Source: Rhodospirillales bacterium
Lineage (GTDB): Bacteria; Pseudomonadota; Alphaproteobacteria; Rhodospirillales; JAPHRK01
DNA length: 53,958 nt
Assembly: GCA_026196105.1 (NCBI GenBank)
Contig: JAPHRK010000012.1
Coordinates: 1 to 53,958, forward strand
Direction: 5' to 3'
The stretch's first letter is position 1; each line of letters opens with the position of its first letter. Positions 43,737 to 51,744 of this stretch are shown piece after piece. The notes under the pieces were generated by a model that did no database searches, was not told the DNA's origin, and saw nothing but the letters and a program-made list of their open reading frames with translations. The position numbers and the translations under genes are program-made.

Positions 43737-44606
43737 TTGAGACGGAACATCCACTTAATGGGGGTAATGTTTTTATGGGCATTGTGTTTTCCCCTTATTG
43801 CAATGGGTATCAACGATGCGCCTCATATCGCATTTGCTGCCCTTCGTGCCCTGACTTCGGGTGCAGCCTTGCTCGTTTTAGCGTTGGTAACTGGCCAGAG
43901 TTTAAAAATTTCCATGAAAGACTTGGTCGTTGTTGCCGGTATTGGCTTGGGAGCTACGACTTTAGCCTTTTTTGGAATGTTCCATGCCGCAGAATTTGTT
44001 TCGCCCGGATTAGCAACCGTTATAGCCAGCAGTCAGCCTCTTATGGCAGCAATTTTGGCTCATTTGTTTCTTGGGGAACATTTGAGACCGAGAGGAAAAA
44101 TAGGGTTGTCCCTCGGTTTTTTGGGGATCGTCTTGATATCTTTGCCCCAGATGTCACTAAAAAGCGGCCCCGCTTTTGAAGCAGGCCTTGGGTATATTAT
44201 TGTTGCCGCTCTTGGCATCACCGTTAGTAATGTTCTTATTAAGCGGATCGCAACAAGCATCGAGCCCCTGGTTGCGATGGGTTGGCAGTTAATAATCGGC
44301 AGCATCCCTTTGGCCGTCGTCGCCTTTGCTACCGAAGAGGTCTCAAAGATCCATTGGTCTACCAATTTTTTGATAAGCCTGATTGGATTGAGCCTAGGCG
44401 GCACGTCACTGGTTTACTGGGCATGGCAAAAAATATTACAAAATACCGAACTTACTTATGCCAACACCTTCACCTTTCTGGTCCCTATCTTTGGCTTAGC
44501 TATGGGCATCTTATTTTACGGCGAACAGATTTCGGGGCTTGTTTTGCTTGGTGTACTTTCGACATTGGTTGGCATTTTTCAGTTTGTAAGGCCTTTGAAA
44601 CCTTAA
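43737..44606 (+). CDS. EamA/DMT-family transporter
   Basis: 289 residues with ten predicted membrane helices in two EamA halves: LMGVMFLWALCFPLIAMGIN at the start, ATVIASSQPLMAAILAHLFL ending half one, LGYIIVAALGITVSNVLIKR starting half two, and TFLVPIFGLAMGILFYGEQI near the end. Drug/metabolite exporter fold; substrate unknown. No good start is seen: TTG 43737 gives the right family length but lacks a ribosome site, and ATG 43758 would clip helix one. It ends the copA operon, convergent with merA. Confidence 0.82.
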   Translation: MRRNIHLMGVMFLWALCFPLIAMGINDAPHIAFAALRALTSGAALLVLALVTGQSLKISMKDLVVVAGIGLGATTLAFFGMFHAAEFVSPGLATVIASSQPLMAAILAHLFLGEHLRPRGKIGLSLGFLGIVLISLPQMSLKSGPAFEAGLGYIIVAALGITVSNVLIKRIATSIEPLVAMGWQLIIGSIPLAVVAFATEEVSKIHWSTNFLISLIGLSLGGTSLVYWAWQKILQNTELTYANTFTFLVPIFGLAMGILFYGEQISGLVLLGVLSTLVGIFQFVRPLKP

Positions 44607-44613
44607 ACTCTAC

Positions 44614-44639
44614 CTGGAAAACGCGACCTCGTTTTCCAG
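44614..44639. terminator. Strong hairpin between convergent genes
   Basis: CTGGAAAACG (44614-44623) and CGTTTTCCAG (44630-44639) form a perfect 10-bp stem with a 6-nt loop, 8 bp after the EamA gene and 65 bp before the merA end. No U-run on either strand, so if it ends transcription it is not a standard intrinsic terminator. Confidence 0.4.
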
Positions 44640-44703
44640 TAAGCAATAAAAAACTAAACACGCATTGGCTAAATCCAGAACTCTCCAACCAACGATAATC
44701 ACT

Positions 44704-46131
44704 TCAAGCACAACAGGATAGTTTCGCCACGTCCTTGTTGAAGGTTTGAGCGGCAAGCTTCAGCCCTTCGACCCCAGTGAGATAGGGGAAAATCATATCT
44801 CCGAGGTCATCTACCGTCATCCCGGCTTTGATCGCCATGACCGCCGTTTGAATGCTGTCGCTACCTTCGGGAGCGAGGATGTGGGCACCAATTAGACGGC
44901 CACTGTCTTTTTCCGCAACCAGCTTGATTACGCCACGAGTATCACGAGCGGCAATGTAGCGGGGAACCGCAGACAAGGGCAGTACCGATGTGTCCACATC
45001 TATGCCTTGATTTCGGGCTGAGGTTTCGGTTAGCCCAACGCTGGCGACTTGGGGGTCGGTGAATACGACGGAGGGCATGGTGGTGGCGTCGTAGGTGCGG
45101 GTCGAGCAACAGCCGTTCAAAGCATTGTCGGCTGCGATCTTCGCTCCATAAGCTGCCATATAGACGAACATATCCCGACCGGTTACGTCGCCTGCCGCAT
45201 AGATATTGGGATTGGTCGTTTGCATTTGATCATTGACCACAATGCCCCCATTTTCACGCACCTCTACACCAACATTGTTCAGTCCGAGATCACCAGTATT
45301 GGGTTTGCGTCCGGTGGTCATCAACAGGTGTTCGGATTGCAATACCAGCGACTTGTTGTCCTTGGTTATGGAGAGTTGAACCCCGTCACCTAATTTGGCG
45401 ACGCTTTCGTAGGAAGCTCCTTCCACAACTGTCACACCCTCGTCACTGAGATAACCGGCCAAGGCTTCACTGATCTCCGGTTCGGCTTCCGGCAATATCC
45501 GGCGACGGCAAACCAGCGTTACTTCCGTTCCCATGCGAGAAAACATCTGAGCCAGTTCACAGCCAATATATCCGGCTCCGATCACGATCAGTGACTTTGG
45601 GAGTTGGTCGAGTTCCTGTGCCGTGGTGCTAGTCAAATAAGAAACATCATCGAGACCCGCTATATTTGGCACGGATGGAGCGGAACCGGTGGCAACGACG
45701 ATCTTCCCAGCACGGATAAATTCGCCATCCACATCGACGCCACCTTCCACGAGGCGAGCTTTGCCTTCCCTGTAGGAGATGTTTTCGTAGGAAGGTAGGA
45801 GTGAGGTGTATTTGGCTTCTCTCAATTCACTGACGAGGGCATCCTTTTGTGCGACCACCTTCGACCAATCATTCAGCTTTATGTTCCCGGATATGCCATT
45901 AAACCGTGAGGTTTCCCTGCCTTGATAGAGGGTTTCGGCGGCCCGGATCATGGTCTTTGACGGGACGCATCCGACATTGACGCAGGTTCCACCTATTGTG
46001 CCGAAACCAATTATAATGACCCGTGCTCCAAGCTCGGAAGCCTTGATAGCAGTAGAAAAACCTGCCGACCCGGCTCCGATGACGGCGAGATCAAAGGACT
46101 CTCGTCGGTTGTCATTTTGGCGATTATCCAA
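44704..46131 (-). CDS. merA: Mercuric reductase MerA
   Basis: FAD/NADPH flavoenzyme reducing Hg(II) to volatile Hg(0) in the cytoplasm. 475 residues: FAD site VIGAGSAGFS (about 17-26), redox pair in GGTCVNVGCVPSK (Cys 50 and 55), NADPH site VIGAGYIGCELAQMFSRMG (about 185), second FAD motif NIYAAGDVTGRDMFV, dimer domain, and the C-terminal metal-binding Cys pair SCCA. It lacks the N-terminal HMA domain found in many MerA. Last gene of merTPFA; overlaps merF by 8 bases. Confidence 0.96.
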   Translation of the reverse strand: MDNRQNDNRRESFDLAVIGAGSAGFSTAIKASELGARVIIIGFGTIGGTCVNVGCVPSKTMIRAAETLYQGRETSRFNGISGNIKLNDWSKVVAQKDALVSELREAKYTSLLPSYENISYREGKARLVEGGVDVDGEFIRAGKIVVATGSAPSVPNIAGLDDVSYLTSTTAQELDQLPKSLIVIGAGYIGCELAQMFSRMGTEVTLVCRRRILPEAEPEISEALAGYLSDEGVTVVEGASYESVAKLGDGVQLSITKDNKSLVLQSEHLLMTTGRKPNTGDLGLNNVGVEVRENGGIVVNDQMQTTNPNIYAAGDVTGRDMFVYMAAYGAKIAADNALNGCCSTRTYDATTMPSVVFTDPQVASVGLTETSARNQGIDVDTSVLPLSAVPRYIAARDTRGVIKLVAEKDSGRLIGAHILAPEGSDSIQTAVMAIKAGMTVDDLGDMIFPYLTGVEGLKLAAQTFNKDVAKLSCCA

Positions 46132-46345
46132 TGGTCGATCCTCCGGTTCTTTTTCTTTTCACCAGTGCATATATCGTTATGCCCAAAAATAGAGCTAAAG
46201 CTGGCAGCAGAATGAAGTCGAGCCACGTCAACCATGCTGTCAGCCCAACTGCCCCCAGCAGAATCACCAAGGTAGGTGTGAAGCAACAGATCGCAGCTAT
46301 TCCGGTGCCGAGAACTCCGGTGGTCAATAAAGTTTTATCCTTCAT
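46124..46345 (-). CDS. merF: MerF mercury transporter
   Basis: 73 residues: two membrane helices with the Cys pair AAICCFTPTLVILLG in the first and WLDFILLPALALFLGITIYA as the second, ending in a basic tail. MerF moves Hg(II) across the inner membrane toward MerA. Lies 4 bp after merP and overlaps merA. MerF together with MerT gives two import routes. Confidence 0.9.
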   Translation of the reverse strand: MKDKTLLTTGVLGTGIAAICCFTPTLVILLGAVGLTAWLTWLDFILLPALALFLGITIYALVKRKRTGGSTIG

Positions 46346-46349
46346 CGGT

Positions 46350-46640
46350 TCAGTTGCCTTTGTTCAGTGCTGATGGATACCCTGCCTCGTTCGTAGCCGA
46401 TGTCAATTGTGCGAGGGTGGTGAGTTTGTCATCAAAGGTAACGGTTGCGGATTGTTCCTCATAGGATACGGCAACCTGAGACACTCCCTTAACGGACTGA
46501 AGGCTCTTTTTCACAACAAAGGGGCATGTCGCACAGTACATGTTCTCCACGTTGAGCTTAACCGTCTTTTCCGCTGCAAAAGACAAACTTGAGATCAACA
46601 ACCCGACGATAAATAGGGTTCCTATAAAAATTTGTTTCAC
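46350..46640 (-). CDS. merP: MerP periplasmic mercury-binding protein
   Basis: 96 residues from GTG 46640: signal peptide (IGTLFIVGLLISSLSFAAE) and one HMA domain with metal site NMYCATCPFVVKKSL (MxCxxC) and YEEQSATVTFDD. It passes Hg(II) to MerT. The longer frame extending upstream runs through merT and has no exported start, so I reject it. The start overlaps the merT stop by 4 bases. Confidence 0.93.
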   Translation of the reverse strand: MKQIFIGTLFIVGLLISSLSFAAEKTVKLNVENMYCATCPFVVKKSLQSVKGVSQVAVSYEEQSATVTFDDKLTTLAQLTSATNEAGYPSALNKGN

Positions 46641-47062
46641 GTCAATTTCTCCAAAATCAAAGGGGCGACATAAGGAAAGGCCATGGCGGCGGCGATAAGA
46701 AGCGTGGCGACCCACAGACCAATCTTGGCGATGCGGCCAGACTCTGGTTGGGCACAGTAACTCCCCTCTACGCATGCTTGTTTGGGTTTGCGATAGACCA
46801 TCCAATAGCCCCCACCGAGGAAACCGAGGGTGACCACGACAAAGATCGGCTGGTAGGGAGCCAAAGCTGTTAAATTACCAATCCATGCTCCACTGACCCC
46901 GAGGCCGAAAAAGACCAGAGGCAGGATGCAACAGGACGATGCAGCTATGGCCCCAAGCAATCCACCGGCAACAAACAGCCCTTTTCGGCCCTTATTTTCG
47001 CCTGCGTTTTGCTCTTCCATATTCACGTGGGGGAGATTGCCTGATGGCTCTGCACTTTGCAT
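46637..47062 (-). CDS. merT: MerT mercury transporter
   Basis: Inner-membrane importer that receives Hg(II) from MerP. 141 residues from ATG 47062: three membrane segments, the first with the Cys pair (GAIAASSCCILPLVFFGLG), a loop Cys pair in KQACVEGSYCAQP and a final helix LWVATLLIAAAMAFPYVAPL. AAGGC lies 9 bases before the ATG. The upstream extension of the frame overlaps the mer promoter, so it is not coding. Confidence 0.92.
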   Translation of the reverse strand: MQSAEPSGNLPHVNMEEQNAGENKGRKGLFVAGGLLGAIAASSCCILPLVFFGLGVSGAWIGNLTALAPYQPIFVVVTLGFLGGGYWMVYRKPKQACVEGSYCAQPESGRIAKIGLWVATLLIAAAMAFPYVAPLILEKLT

Positions 47063-47097
47063 CGAATATTGCCTTGTTCCAATTTCATAACAAAACG

Positions 47098-47128
47098 AAT
47101 ATGCGGTCTGTATCTGGTACAGGTTCAA
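47098..47128 (-). promoter_or_regulatory. merTPFA promoter/operator with 19-bp spacer
   Basis: Read leftward: -35 TTGAAC (47128-47123), 19-bp spacer, -10 CATATT (47103-47098). The spacer contains the dyad CTGTA-CCAGA-TACAG. An over-long 19-bp spacer with a central dyad is the hallmark of MerR-activated promoters, which MerR-Hg untwists. Predicted start of transcription lies about 28 bp before merT. Confidence 0.75.
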
Positions 47129-47197
47129 GAGGTTTGTTTTTTACGCCGATCAACATTCTGTGAATGGCATTTTCTGTCAAACACTCTTCATGCTATC

Positions 47198-47228
47198 TTC
47201 ACACCTGTGATAACTACAGGTTTATGAG
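47198..47228 (+). promoter_or_regulatory. Second MerR-type dyad ahead of merR
   Basis: ACCTGTGATAACTACAGGT (47203-47221) is a 6-7-6 dyad. It lies between TTCACA (47198-47203) and TATGAG (47223-47228), which are 19 bp apart and read toward merR. Its reverse complement shares AACCTGTA with the merT operator. It probably serves merR autoregulation. Confidence 0.55.
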
Positions 47229-47247
47229 TTGGTGGAATGGAGATGTG

Positions 47248-47649
47248 ATGCAAAGAGGAGAATTAGCGAAACAGGCGGACTGCAACATTGAGACTGTGCG
47301 TTATTACGAAAAAGTGGGATTGATGCCAGACCCACCCAGATCAACCGGCGGACACCGAGTCTATAATAACGACCACTTAAAGCGTTTAACCTTCATTCGC
47401 CGCAGCCGAGAACTTGGCTTCACCGTTGATGAAGTCCGAGGGCTTCTGGAATTGGTGGATGGCGGCAATTTCACCTGTGCTGAAATTCATGACATTACTG
47501 TAGACCATGTAAAAAGCATTCAAGCCAAGATCGCCGATCTCAAAAAATTGGAAAAGGTGCTTAAAGGCATGGCGGCTCAATGTACTCAGGGAGATATTCC
47601 TGAATGCCATGTAATCGACGCTTTGTTTACAGCTAGTAAAGCGATGTAA
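47248..47649 (+). CDS. merR: MerR mercury-responsive regulator
   Basis: 133 residues from ATG 47248 (GGAG upstream): N-terminal winged helix (RGELAKQADCNIETVRYYEK, GGHRVYNNDHLKRLTFIRR), dimer helix, and the three Hg-binding Cys at about 77 (NFTCAEI), 112 (AAQCTQG) and 120 (PECHVI), matching the three Cys of Tn501 MerR in spacing. Divergent from merTPFA. The open frame extends 28 codons upstream, but those codons cover the operator. Confidence 0.95.
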   Translation: MQRGELAKQADCNIETVRYYEKVGLMPDPPRSTGGHRVYNNDHLKRLTFIRRSRELGFTVDEVRGLLELVDGGNFTCAEIHDITVDHVKSIQAKIADLKKLEKVLKGMAAQCTQGDIPECHVIDALFTASKAM

Positions 47650-47675
47650 TGCTTCTTTCATGTACTATCCCTGTT

Positions 47676-47804
47676 TTAGCAAGCCTGTCCCTCTTTCAAT
47701 GTCAGCATGAATCGTTCGGTATATTTATCTATAGTGGTCTGTTTTTCAAAGCCCAATACATAAACCGTGCGTCCGTATAGCTCTACGGTAACTCCAGGAC
47801 ATGG
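47676..47804 (-). pseudogene. Possible C-terminal gene remnant
   Basis: A leftward frame reads GVTVELYGRTVYVLGFEKQT, then TIDKYTERFMLTLKEGQAC and a stop. The composition looks like a genuine protein end, but the frame is cut by a stop at 47805 with no start. I do not recognise it. The rest of the 244-bp gap between merR and the DsbA-like gene shows no complete gene. Confidence 0.3.
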
Positions 47805-47893
47805 TTAGATCGATCAGGAAGAAATTTTTAATGGTAAGAGATCTCCGGAGGATAAAGCTCTAACCCTCTATACGGATGAATTGCCATTGATTG

Positions 47894-48541
47894 TTACTCT
47901 GCCGATGCGGCCATCTCACTTTTTACGAGGTCGATGAGTTGCTGACGTCCAAATTCAGTAAGGAGTTTTCCATTGACGAAGAATGTAGGTGTTTTTTGGA
48001 CCCCTACGGTTTTGATGTCCGTAGCCTCTTGATTGAGCACGGCGACAATGTCTGGCATTTTTGCCTGACTACGGGCGCGCTCTACATCAAGACCGGTATC
48101 TTTTACGACTTCCCACACATTTGTCGCGCTCCTTCCATGAGGAGCCCAAAGAGGTTGCGTTTCGTAAAGCTTTTCAAGCACAGGCTCGAAAAGGTTTTGC
48201 ATTCTGGCGGCCTCCAAGAGCGATATTGCCTCGGCAGATGGCGGATGAAAGGCCGCATAGCGCATAACCAAACGTATTTTGCCAGGATGGCTTTCCATGA
48301 TTTTTTTTACGATTGGGTGGAATGCTCGGCAGGCTTCACAGGCTGGGTCAAAGAACTCGACGATGGTCACAGGCGCGTCGTAAGGCCCAAGCGTCGGAGA
48401 ATAAGGTCGAATGAGAGAGACGTTATTCGAAATGGCCGGTGCGGGCTCTTTCGAATTATTGCCGATGGTAAAAAAGGCTGCCCCGCCAAATCCGAGCAGG
48501 GCTCCGGCGGCAGCGCCGAAAACGAGGGTACGTCGGTTCAT
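47894..48541 (-). CDS. DsbA-family protein with CEAC active site (copy 1)
   Basis: 215 residues: Tat- or Sec-like signal (NRRTLVFGAAAGALLGFGGA), then a thioredoxin fold with VEFFDPACEACRAFHPIVKK, a helical insert and cis-Pro region VQKTPTFFVNGK. CEAC is unusual; DsbA normally has CPHC. It resembles the second, truncated copy at the right window edge along its whole visible length. It lies downstream of lspA and the metal ATPase on the same strand, so probably part of that unit. Role in periplasmic thiol repair or metal binding is inference. Confidence 0.85.
   Translation of the reverse strand: MNRRTLVFGAAAGALLGFGGAAFFTIGNNSKEPAPAISNNVSLIRPYSPTLGPYDAPVTIVEFFDPACEACRAFHPIVKKIMESHPGKIRLVMRYAAFHPPSAEAISLLEAARMQNLFEPVLEKLYETQPLWAPHGRSATNVWEVVKDTGLDVERARSQAKMPDIVAVLNQEATDIKTVGVQKTPTFFVNGKLLTEFGRQQLIDLVKSEMAASAE
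47901..48289. repeat. Direct repeat A, left copy
   Basis: Pairs with 53570-53958 at a constant offset of 5,669 bp and with no visible gaps. Differences are scattered in the 3' half of the gene; the last ~80 bases compared are nearly identical. The right copy runs off the window, so the true length is unknown. Confidence 0.85.
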
Positions 48542-48675
48542 GAGTTGTCCTTTCGACGAACGATAATGAGGAGATCAAAACGGCTAGGAGCGAACCAAAT
48601 GATAGGATTCGCGACGTATTTGGGCGATCAGATACATGGAAATTTAATGGCATTTTTTTAGCAGGCGAAATTCCC

Positions 48676-49152
48676 TCAAGATGACGCAACACCTCTACTA
48701 CGTTGAGTGTGCGAAATTAGCAGGAGAAACGCGCCACAGAAAATGAAGGTATCTGCGAAATTGAAGGCTGGCCAGTGATATTGGCCAATATAGAAATCCA
48801 GGAAATCGATCACTGCACCGTCATCAAGCCGATCCAATACATTACTCAATGCGCCACCAATAATGGCGGCTAATCCGGCCGTTGGAGCTAAATTATTTGA
48901 TCGCCAAAGTGCAACTGAGAGAACGCCAATGACTACAAGTGCAACAGCTGCCAGAACATAGGGAACAAATGTGCTATTTGAGGCAAAGAGACCAAAGCTG
49001 ACACCTCGATTGAAACCTAGGACAAGGTTAAAAAATGGCGCTACCGGGATCAAACGTGGAGGGGACATGATGTGCGTGGCGAAGAACCATTTCGATGTCA
49101 GATCAATCGCTAGAGTCGAAAAAAAAATCGTAAATGCATAAGCAAGCCGCAT
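48676..49152 (-). CDS. lspA: LspA-type signal peptidase II
   Basis: 158-residue inner-membrane aspartyl protease that cleaves lipoprotein signal peptides. Conserved features: DLTSKWFFATHI, GFNRGVSFGLFAS, GGALSNVLDRLDDGAVIDFL with the first catalytic Asp and FNFADTFIF with the second. Four membrane helices. An lspA copy next to a metal-pumping ATPase recalls pbrC in lead-resistance operons, so this is probably accessory and not the housekeeping gene. It starts 6 bp after the ATPase stop. Confidence 0.93.
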   Translation of the reverse strand: MRLAYAFTIFFSTLAIDLTSKWFFATHIMSPPRLIPVAPFFNLVLGFNRGVSFGLFASNSTFVPYVLAAVALVVIGVLSVALWRSNNLAPTAGLAAIIGGALSNVLDRLDDGAVIDFLDFYIGQYHWPAFNFADTFIFCGAFLLLISHTQRSRGVASS

Positions 49153-49158
49153 GATGGA

Positions 49159-51282
49159 TCACCCTCTCAACATTCGTAGACCATTTCCTATTACGAGGAA
49201 CTCGCTGACCTCATGTGCGAGAACAACAAGTGGCAGGGATAAGGAGCCAGAAATAGAGCCGATTATCAGGGCGCTAATGATTATTGCCGAGAGAGTGAGA
49301 TTTTGGCGAATGATAGTTTGGGTTCTAGCTGACAGAGACATGGCGTAAACGAGTTTTTCTAGGTCATCTGCCATGAGAGCTACATCTGCTGTCTCAAGGG
49401 CTACATCCGTGCCTGCAGCACCCATTGCTACACCGATATCTGCTTCAGCTAAGGCCGGAGCATCGTTCACACCGTCACCGACCATGATGACATGTTCAAA
49501 TTTGCGAACCATCGAGGCCTTGTCTTCCGGCTTGAGGTTGGCAAAAACCTCGTCGATTCCCGTCTCTCTTCCTATTGCCTCACCCGTAAGCTGGTTATCG
49601 CCTGTCAACATAACAACCTTGCGAACACCAGAGGCGTAGAATGCAGCGACTGCTTTACGAGCGTTTGGGCGAATATTGTCACGAACAGCTATGAGACCCC
49701 ATGGAGAACACTCTGTACCGACAAGAATGACCGTCTTACCTTCGTTCTGAAGGCGAGTAATATCACCTTTTAGAGTACCAAGATTAACATTGAGTTGTTC
49801 CTCGAATAACTGAGGGCTACCGACACAAACTTTGTACCCGTTGAGTTCGGCGGTCGCTCCGGCACCCGTAAGTGACTGGAAAGAGGCAACCTCAGGCAGA
49901 TTGAGATCGGCGTCTTTAGCGCGCTTTAGAATTGCTCTCGCAATGGGGTGTTCACTCCGATTTTCGATACCCGCCGCAGCAGCTAGAAGCTCGTCTTCAC
50001 CGGTGGCCTCCCCTTGCCAAACGGACGCCAGAACGATGTCTGTCACTTCCGGCTCGCCTTTGGTAAGAGTCCCCGTCTTATCCAGGGCTACGACCTGAAC
50101 CTTTGCAAGCTCTTCCAGATAGATCCCACCCTTGATCAGAACTCCGCGCCGGGCAGCCGCCCCCAACGCGGCAACCATCGTAATGGGAACGGAGATAACA
50201 AGCGCGCAGGGTGCAGCTGCGACGATGAATACTGTAGCCCGCATTAACGCTTCCTCCCAAGTCAAGGTAAAAACCAGAGGGAGTGTTATTGCTACCAGGA
50301 CTCCTATCAGAAGGACCGCCGGACTATACCATGCCCCGAAACGTTCTATAAAGCGTTGACTTTTGCCCCGTCTTTCTTGGGCTTCCTCCACCATCTTGAT
50401 GATACGAGACAGGGTGTTGTCGGCGTAGGTCCGAGTCACGGTTACCTCAAACGCGCCTTCACCGTTGATCGACGCGGCAAAAACCTGATCCCCTGTTTTC
50501 TTTTCGACGGGAACACTCTCTCCAGTTACAGGTGCCTGATTGACGCTGGACGTACCAGTCAGAACCTCACCGTCCGTCGCGATTGATTGGCCCGGCTTGA
50601 CAATGAAGACATCGCCAATGCCCAACTCCTCAACCGGGGTTTCTATTTCTCGACCATCGCGGCGCACAAGAGCCGTCTTTGGGGCCAGGGCCATTAGGGT
50701 TCGGACTGCAGACCGGGTCTTCTCCTCGGTGTATCCCTCCGCGGCCTCCGAGATCGAGTAGAGGAAGACCAGCATTGCGCCTTCAGCTGGCTGACCCAGT
50801 GCTGTAGCTGCGATTGCCGCAATCAACATCAGGAGTTCGATACCAATCCTGCGCTCGAACACTAACTCCTCAAGCGCTTCACGTCCAAAGAAATATCCAC
50901 CCAAGCCGATGGCGCAGAGATAGCTCGCAATGGAAACCATTTCCATATCCGTCAACCACCCCACTAGCCAGCCAACGAGCAATAAGAGGCCCGACGCTGC
51001 CGAGGTGACAACCTTGGGGTTACGCCATGGTCTCGGCAACTCGGGTAGTTCGCGTCCTTCTAAGGGGGGAAAGCCTATAGAATTGAGTTTTTCCTTCAAG
51101 GCCTGAGCAGTGATGTCCGCTGAATTGTAGGTAAGAACAATCTTAGCCGCCTTTGGCAGGATTTTTATTTCTTGAACACCAGTCAAGCTCTCGATACCTC
51201 GGTTGAGGGTCGCAGCATCGTGCTCACAGTCAAGGTTTGCGACGTGGCATTCCAACGTTTGGGTTGAAGTGGTCATAGACAT
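49159..51282 (-). CDS. zntA: Zn/Cd/Pb-type P1B ATPase
   Basis: 707-residue export pump. A degenerate HMA domain at the N-terminus keeps only LDCEHDAATLNRGIES, then membrane helices, TGESVPVEKKTGDQV and the transport motif. I read AAAPCALVISVPITMVAA, so the first Cys of the usual CPC is Ala. Phosphorylation site DKTGTLTKG, RSEHPIARAIL and [20 protein letters not shown] follow. Family placement is ZntA/CadA. The APC motif is notable and may change metal choice. Divergent from a CmtR-like regulator gene. Confidence 0.9.
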   Translation of the reverse strand: MSMTTSTQTLECHVANLDCEHDAATLNRGIESLTGVQEIKILPKAAKIVLTYNSADITAQALKEKLNSIGFPPLEGRELPELPRPWRNPKVVTSAASGLLLLVGWLVGWLTDMEMVSIASYLCAIGLGGYFFGREALEELVFERRIGIELLMLIAAIAATALGQPAEGAMLVFLYSISEAAEGYTEEKTRSAVRTLMALAPKTALVRRDGREIETPVEELGIGDVFIVKPGQSIATDGEVLTGTSSVNQAPVTGESVPVEKKTGDQVFAASINGEGAFEVTVTRTYADNTLSRIIKMVEEAQERRGKSQRFIERFGAWYSPAVLLIGVLVAITLPLVFTLTWEEALMRATVFIVAAAPCALVISVPITMVAALGAAARRGVLIKGGIYLEELAKVQVVALDKTGTLTKGEPEVTDIVLASVWQGEATGEDELLAAAAGIENRSEHPIARAILKRAKDADLNLPEVASFQSLTGAGATAELNGYKVCVGSPQLFEEQLNVNLGTLKGDITRLQNEGKTVILVGTECSPWGLIAVRDNIRPNARKAVAAFYASGVRKVVMLTGDNQLTGEAIGRETGIDEVFANLKPEDKASMVRKFEHVIMVGDGVNDAPALAEADIGVAMGAAGTDVALETADVALMADDLEKLVYAMSLSARTQTIIRQNLTLSAIIISALIIGSISGSLSLPLVVLAHEVSEFLVIGNGLRMLRG

Positions 51283-51308
51283 AGCAATCTCAATTTTTTA
51301 ATTAGTTG

Positions 51309-51334
51309 AATATATTTACATATAATGATATATT
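51309..51334. promoter_or_regulatory. ArsR-type operator candidate
   Basis: AATATAT (51309-51315) and ATATATT (51328-51334) form a 7-12-7 inverted repeat in the 75-bp gap between the divergent ATPase and regulator genes. Imperfect AT-rich dyads of this size are typical SmtB/ArsR sites. AGGAGAAA follows as the ribosome site of the regulator. Confidence 0.55.
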
Positions 51335-51357
51335 AAAAGGTAAGGAGAAAAAAAGCA

Positions 51358-51744
51358 ATGCTGTTAGCAAATCAAACTAATTCCTATGCTCTTCAAGCCA
51401 AGATGTTCCGGGGGTTGTCGGATCAATCCAGGCTCGCGATCCTCGAGGCTCTTCGTGGTGGAGCGTTGTCGGTGGGGCAGATTGTAGAGGCGACAGGATT
51501 ATCACAATCTAACACTTCAAACCACCTGAGGTGTTTGAGCGATTGCGGTCTAATCTCCCCCAAGCAGGATGGGCGGTTCGTTTATTATCGGTTAGCTGAT
51601 CAACGGATCGAAACTCTACTGCGTTTGGCCGACGAGTTGCTCGCCGAGACTGGGCGCAAAGTTTTTGAATGCACGAATTATTCTGCTGACCAACGACGAA
51701 TAGATACGAAACAAGAAGTGATCCCAACGGAGGAAGAGGAATGA
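51358..51744 (+). CDS. ArsR/SmtB-family metal sensor, CmtR-like
   Basis: 128-residue winged-helix repressor: FRGLSDQSRLAILEALRGGA, recognition helix VEATGLSQSNTSNHLRCLSD, wing GRFVYYRLAD. Cys 59 and 63 lie in the recognition helix (HLRCLSDCGL) and Cys 105 near the C-terminus (FECTNY), the spacing of the Cd/Pb sensor CmtR. It would release its operator and open the ATPase gene when the metal rises. The 3' end overlaps the stress-protein gene by ATGA. Confidence 0.9.
   Translation: MLLANQTNSYALQAKMFRGLSDQSRLAILEALRGGALSVGQIVEATGLSQSNTSNHLRCLSDCGLISPKQDGRFVYYRLADQRIETLLRLADELLAETGRKVFECTNYSADQRRIDTKQEVIPTEEEE

Noticed and set aside
47891-48661. 256-codon frame antisense to the DsbA-like gene
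   Set aside because: No recognisable features, while the leftward frame encodes a complete thioredoxin-fold protein.
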